A stretch of 8,130 bases of DNA from Actinomycetes bacterium (lineage in GTDB: Bacteria > Actinomycetota > Actinomycetes > Actinomycetales > Dermatophilaceae): the NCBI GenBank assembly GCA_023451855.1, contig JAEXXY010000198.1, positions 1 through 8,130 on the forward strand. The letters are read 5' to 3'. Shown one piece after another: positions 5,317-8,130 of this stretch. How positions within the stretch are numbered: position 1 is the first letter of the stretch; each line of letters begins with the position of its first letter. The translations under genes and the position numbers were made by a program. Under the pieces are notes generated by a model. It saw only the letters and a list, made by a program, of their open reading frames with translations. It did no database searches and had not been told where the DNA came from.

Positions 5317-7737
5317 TCAGCGCCTGGGTGGCGGCTTGGGACCACCCCGACCGTGGCCGCCTCCACCACCACCGCCACCGCCGGGGTTGACGACGGTCGG
5401 CTGGGGGGCCGGCTGACGCTGCCCACCGCGCGAGGTGTAGATCGTGATGTAGCTGCCCGGCGCGGCCGAACCGTACGGCGAGGTGCCGGCGACCATGCCC
5501 TGCGGGACGTTCGAGCTCATCGTGCCGCCGACGCCGGCGGAGAAGCCGGCGCCCTGCAGCGTGGCGATGGCCTGGTCGACACTCATGCCGGTGACGCCGG
5601 GGACGCTGGCCTGGCCGTTCTGGTCAGTCGAACCCTTGGTGTACTTGTCGCTCGGCTCCCCGAACTTCACCTCGGGCTGGCCGTCGAGCGCCTTGTTCAT
5701 GATCTGCTTCCAGATCGGCGCGGCGATCGCGGCACCGTGCATGACCGGGTAGAACTGCCCGCCGACGGTGATGTTCTTCATGACCCGGGTGATCGGGTCG
5801 TACGGGGTGCCGACCCAGACCGAGGTGACGAGCTGCGGGGTGTAGCCGACGAACCACGACTCGTTGTTGCCGTTGGCGGTACCGGTCTTGCCGGCCGACT
5901 CGCGGTTGCCGTCGTCGAGCTGGTTGCGGATGCCCGAGCCGTGGGTCATGTTGAACTCGAGGAACTTGTCCGTCGCGCGCACGACGTCGGGCTCGACGAC
6001 CTGCTGGCACGCGGTCTTCGGCAGGGCGACGTTCTTGCCGCCGACGACGAGCTTGGTCACGGCCACCATCGGGCACTTCTTGCCGTCGGCCGCGAGCACG
6101 CCGTAGGCGTGGGCGACGCCCTGCGGGGACACGTCGGAGGCGCCGAGGATGTACTGCGGCGCGTACCGGCCGACCGGCTGGCCGTCAGCCTGGTGCAGGC
6201 CGAGGCGCAGCATCGTGTCGCGGACCTTGCAGCCGCCGAGCTGCTCGGCGAGCGCGATGAACGCGGTGTTCGTCGACTTCGCGGTGGCCTCCATGAGGCT
6301 GATCCGGCCACCGCGGAAGGGCGAGTCGTTGAAGACCTTCCACTCGCCACCGGGGCCGCAGTTCGCGATGCCGCCCGGCCACTCCTTCGGGGTGTAGGTG
6401 GCCTGGGAGTTGCCGCCGGCGCCCTTGGCGTTGACCGACGCGCTCGTCGTCATGCCGGACTCCATCGCAGTGACGAGAGCGAAGGCCTTGGCCGTCGAGC
6501 CGAACTGGAAGCCTCCCGAGCCGCCGTACTTCTTGTCGAGGGCCCAGTTGATGCCGGTCTTGCCGCGCGACTCCTTGTCGACGGTGTACTGCGTGTTCTG
6601 CGCGAAGGCCTTGACCTCGCCGGTGTTGGGGTCGGCGACGTAGGCGGCGGCGCCGATGCGCTCGTCGTTGCCGATCGGGACGCGCTTGGTCACCTCGCGC
6701 TGGGCGATCTTCTGGATGCGCGGGTCGAGCGTCGTCGTGATGGTGATGCCGCCGCGGTACAGCGTGCGCTTGCGCTCCTCGACGGTCTTGCCGAGCTGCG
6801 GCATCGTCAGCGCGTAGTTGACGATGAAGTCGCACCAGTACGGGTACGGCGAGGCGAGGCACGTGCTCTTGGGGTTGGAGACGCGCAGGTCCTGCTTGAT
6901 GGTGCGCTTCTTGGCCGCCGCGTGCTGCTTGTCGTCGATGATCTTCAGCTCGTGCATGCGGTCGAGCACGACGTTGCGTCGGGCGAGGGCGCGCTCGGGG
7001 TTGTTGACCGGGTCGGTGGTGCCCGGGTTCTGCGTCAGGCCGGCGAGCAGGGCCGCCTGCGACAGGGTCAGCTTGCTCGCGTGGACGCTGAAGTAGTGCA
7101 TCGAGGCCGCCTCGACGCCGTACGCGCGGTCACCGTAGTAGACGAGGTTGAGGTAGCGCTCGAGGATCTGGTCCTTGCTCAGCTGCTTCTCGAGGGTGAT
7201 GGCGTACTTGAGCTCCTTGAGCTTGCGCATGTAGTCCTTGCGGACGGCAGCCTGGGCGGCGGCCTTGTCGCCCTCGGCGAGCGCGTTGTACTGCAGCGAG
7301 ATCTTGACGTACTGCTGGGTCAGCGACGAGGCGCCGACCGAGCTGCCGTTGCGCAGGTTGGAGATGACCGCGCGCATCGTGCCCTGGATGTCGATGCCGC
7401 CGTGCTCGTAGAAGCGGTGGTCCTCGATCGCGACCTGCGCCTCACGCATGATCGGGGCGACCGCGCTCAACGGCACGACGGTGCGGTTCTGCTCCTGCGG
7501 CGTCGCGATGACGGTGCCGTCGGCGGCGAGGATCTTCGAGGACTGGGCCAGCGGGTTCGTCGTGAAGTCGCTGGGCAGCTCGTTGAAGACGTCGACACCG
7601 CTACGTGCGAGCGCGCCCGTCGCGCCGATGGCAGGCATCGCCAGGCCGGCTGCGAGCAGACCCAGCACCAGGGCAGAGGCGAGGAAGGCCCCGAGCAGGC
7701 TGACGACGCCACCGACCGAGGTAGTGCGTGAGGACAT
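5317..7737 (-). CDS. ponA2: Bifunctional class A penicillin-binding protein with PASTA domain (PonA2 type)
   Basis: This 806-residue enzyme polymerises and cross-links peptidoglycan outside the cell membrane. A transmembrane helix (~11-38) is followed by a GT51 glycosyltransferase domain. That domain has E-D-H-R-F-Y-E-H-G-G (catalytic Glu105), G-A-S-S-L-T-Q-Q (135-142) and K-D-Q-I-L-E-R-Y-L-N (188-197). The transpeptidase has S-T-A-K (Ser414, Lys417), S-T-N (488-490) and K-T-G-T (617-620). One PASTA domain follows (~711-770), then a Pro-rich tail with nine consecutive glycines (786-794). Six cysteines lie in the extracellular part (293, 302, 460, 503, 555, 577), notably Cys293 and Cys302 around S-P-Y-P-Y. 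I chose the ATG at 7737 because the membrane helix follows directly; a GTG at 7809 in frame would add 24 uncharacteristic residues. No ribosome site precedes 7737, so it may be translated leaderless. It is divergent from the whiB4-type gene, as in mycobacteria and Streptomyces. Confidence 0.95.
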   Translation of the reverse strand: MSSRTTSVGGVVSLLGAFLASALVLGLLAAGLAMPAIGATGALARSGVDVFNELPSDFTTNPLAQSSKILAADGTVIATPQEQNRTVVPLSAVAPIMREAQVAIEDHRFYEHGGIDIQGTMRAVISNLRNGSSVGASSLTQQYVKISLQYNALAEGDKAAAQAAVRKDYMRKLKELKYAITLEKQLSKDQILERYLNLVYYGDRAYGVEAASMHYFSVHASKLTLSQAALLAGLTQNPGTTDPVNNPERALARRNVVLDRMHELKIIDDKQHAAAKKRTIKQDLRVSNPKSTCLASPYPYWCDFIVNYALTMPQLGKTVEERKRTLYRGGITITTTLDPRIQKIAQREVTKRVPIGNDERIGAAAYVADPNTGEVKAFAQNTQYTVDKESRGKTGINWALDKKYGGSGGFQFGSTAKAFALVTAMESGMTTSASVNAKGAGGNSQATYTPKEWPGGIANCGPGGEWKVFNDSPFRGGRISLMEATAKSTNTAFIALAEQLGGCKVRDTMLRLGLHQADGQPVGRYAPQYILGASDVSPQGVAHAYGVLAADGKKCPMVAVTKLVVGGKNVALPKTACQQVVEPDVVRATDKFLEFNMTHGSGIRNQLDDGNRESAGKTGTANGNNESWFVGYTPQLVTSVWVGTPYDPITRVMKNITVGGQFYPVMHGAAIAAPIWKQIMNKALDGQPEVKFGEPSDKYTKGSTDQNGQASVPGVTGMSVDQAIATLQGAGFSAGVGGTMSSNVPQGMVAGTSPYGSAAPGSYITIYTSRGGQRQPAPQPTVVNPGGGGGGGGGHGRGGPKPPPRR

Positions 7738-7744
7738 GGGCCCA

Positions 7745-7750
7745 AGGGTA
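7745..7750 (-). promoter_or_regulatory. Possible -10 box of ponA2
   Basis: TACCCT on the minus strand fits TANNNT. It would place the transcription start at 7738 or 7737, on or one base before the ATG, in keeping with the missing ribosome site. There is no convincing -35 box at normal spacing, so the call is weak. Confidence 0.25.
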
Positions 7751-7844
7751 ACCGCTGAGGCCCTGGTCACCGGATCTTCGCACGTCAGGACAGGTCGGGA
7801 CGCAAGCACCTCGAGTTCCGAGGACTAACTGCGGATGTCCGGCC

Positions 7845-7871
7845 GGCCCGGAGTGACTAGTCACCCGGGCC
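7845..7871. promoter_or_regulatory. Long dyad in the ponA2/whiB4 intergenic region
   Basis: A perfect 12-bp palindrome, GTGACTAGTCAC (7853-7864), is extended on both sides by GGCCCGG (7845-7851) and CCGGGCC (7865-7871), with only A7852 unpaired. Both flanking genes point away from it, so a plain terminator makes little sense. A repressor or activator site serving one or both divergent promoters, or an RNA hairpin in a long ponA2 leader, fits better. The half-site spacing does not match CRP or FNR sites. Confidence 0.5.
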
Positions 7872-7895
7872 TCGGAAATGGTCCGTGCGGCCTAT

Positions 7896-7924
7896 GTCGC
7901 ACTCATGCGACCGAGCCCTAATGT
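7896..7924 (+). promoter_or_regulatory. Candidate whiB4 promoter with inverted repeat
   Basis: TAATGT (7919-7924) fits an actinobacterial -10 box and would give a leader of roughly 95 bases. GTCGCA-CTCA-TGCGAC (7896-7911) is a perfect 6-bp inverted repeat located where the -35 region should be. That region is otherwise a poor -35 match, so an activator may be needed. The promoter call rests on the -10 match alone. Confidence 0.35.
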
Positions 7925-7984
7925 CTCGTTTGGGCCTAAGGGGAGGTCCACCACATCAGGACCGGTGGGACGGTCCGTTTGCCG

Positions 7985-8018
7985 GCTCGGTGACTGGGAG
8001 GTACCGAGCGGGGAGGGG
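7985..8018 (+). promoter_or_regulatory. whiB4 leader hairpin and ribosome-binding site
   Basis: GCTCGGT (7985-7991) pairs with ACCGAGC (8003-8009) across an 11-base loop. The purine-rich ribosome site GGGAGGGG (8011-8018) starts one base after the stem and lies 8 bases before the ATG, good spacing that supports the start at 8027. Another hairpin lies upstream in the same leader (GGACCG 7959-7964 with CGGTCC 7971-7976). Whether these structures affect translation is not known. Confidence 0.55.
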
Positions 8019-8026
8019 AATTGATC

Positions 8027-8130
8027 ATGAGTGCTGTCGCAATTGTCGACTCGTGGGTCGACGACTGGGCAAGTCAGGCTCGCTGTTCGAGCCAGGACCC
8101 GGACGCGCTGTTCGTCCGGGGCAAGGCCCA
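8027..8130 (+). CDS. whiB4: WhiB-family iron-sulfur transcription factor (WhiB4/WblA type), 3' end outside window
   Basis: Only the first 34 codons are present. After a short acidic start with two Trp residues, the sequence reads A-R-C-S-S-Q-D-P-D-A-L-F-V-R-G-K-A. This is the opening of a Wbl domain: the first cluster-binding cysteine (Cys20), then D-P-x-x-L-F. The V-R-G form is what I recall for WhiB4 (D-P-D-E-L-F-V-R-G). The C-x-x-C and fourth cysteine would lie beyond the window. WhiB4 in M. tuberculosis is a redox-sensing regulator with an oxygen-sensitive 4Fe-4S cluster. The Streptomyces counterpart WblA controls development and antibiotic production. Divergent placement next to a ponA2-type gene, as for Rv3681c/Rv3682, supports this subgroup over other WhiB proteins. 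The ATG has a strong ribosome site at good distance. Confidence 0.85.
   Translation, partial: MSAVAIVDSWVDDWASQARCSSQDPDALFVRGKA

Noticed and set aside
5185..7731. An 848-codon open frame on the plus strand, antisense to ponA2
   Set aside because: It mirrors a gene with full catalytic motifs, is low-complexity in Arg/Gly/Asp/Val, and has no recognisable domain. Long antisense frames are normal in high-GC genes.
7738..7809. Longer PonA2 start at the GTG ending at 7809
   Set aside because: The added 24 residues do not resemble the family, and the cytoplasmic stub plus membrane helix already begins at 7737. Not fully excluded.
7776..7820. ECF sigma factor (SigE/SigH-like) promoter ahead of ponA2, from a GGAAC on the minus strand
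   Set aside because: No matching CGTT/GTT -10 element at 16-19 bases.
7853..7864. GTGACTAGTCAC as a CRP or FNR binding site
   Set aside because: The half-site spacing is wrong: CRP needs GTGA-N6-TCAC, and FNR needs TTGAT-N4-ATCAA.

Overview
The window is high-GC DNA, most likely from an actinobacterium. The coding frames favour G/C at the third codon position. It carries the start of a WhiB-family gene, a protein family confined to Actinomycetota and their phages, next to a PASTA-bearing class A penicillin-binding protein. Gene order and protein style would suit Micrococcales (for example Intrasporangiaceae-like), but I cannot fix the genus by eye. Most of the window is conserved core genome. 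I see no phage, transposase, CRISPR array or other obvious mobile island.

Left part (1-3260). The 3' part of a tandem-GNAT acetyltransferase gene (1-720, +) converges on a copper-exporting P1B-type ATPase gene (809-3226, -). The ATPase has an unusual N-terminus: a YHS domain, a His-rich linker and a heavy-metal-binding CPMHP/CPICGM domain, instead of HMA domains. Its promoter contains a perfect CsoR-type operator between the -35 and -10 boxes. The predicted transcription start falls on the A of the ATG, so the mRNA is probably leaderless. No csoR gene lies in the window.

Middle (3261-3720). This non-coding stretch holds a tRNA-Pro(CGG) gene (-), its hairpin terminator and a second GC-rich hairpin. 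It also holds two related long palindromes that share a core and loop but have different, internally complementary outer stems. One palindrome runs into the 3' end of the next gene and supplies its stop codon.

Right part (3671-8130). A membrane-anchored calcineurin-like phosphoesterase gene (-) is divergent from a GatB/YqeY-domain gene (+). That gene converges, across a strong hairpin terminator, on a ponA2-type bifunctional penicillin-binding protein gene (-). A 289-bp intergenic region rich in inverted repeats separates ponA2 from the divergent whiB4/wblA-type gene (+), which is cut off by the window end. The whiB4 - ponA2 - phosphoesterase set matches, from memory, Rv3681c-Rv3682-Rv3683 of Mycobacterium tuberculosis and the wblA-PBP pair of Streptomyces. 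It suggests a conserved cell-envelope and redox-regulation neighbourhood.

No wholly new system is evident. The points most worth a second look are the paired palindromes, the operator-in-promoter leaderless design of the copper pump gene, and the nested dyads of the ponA2/whiB4 intergenic region.
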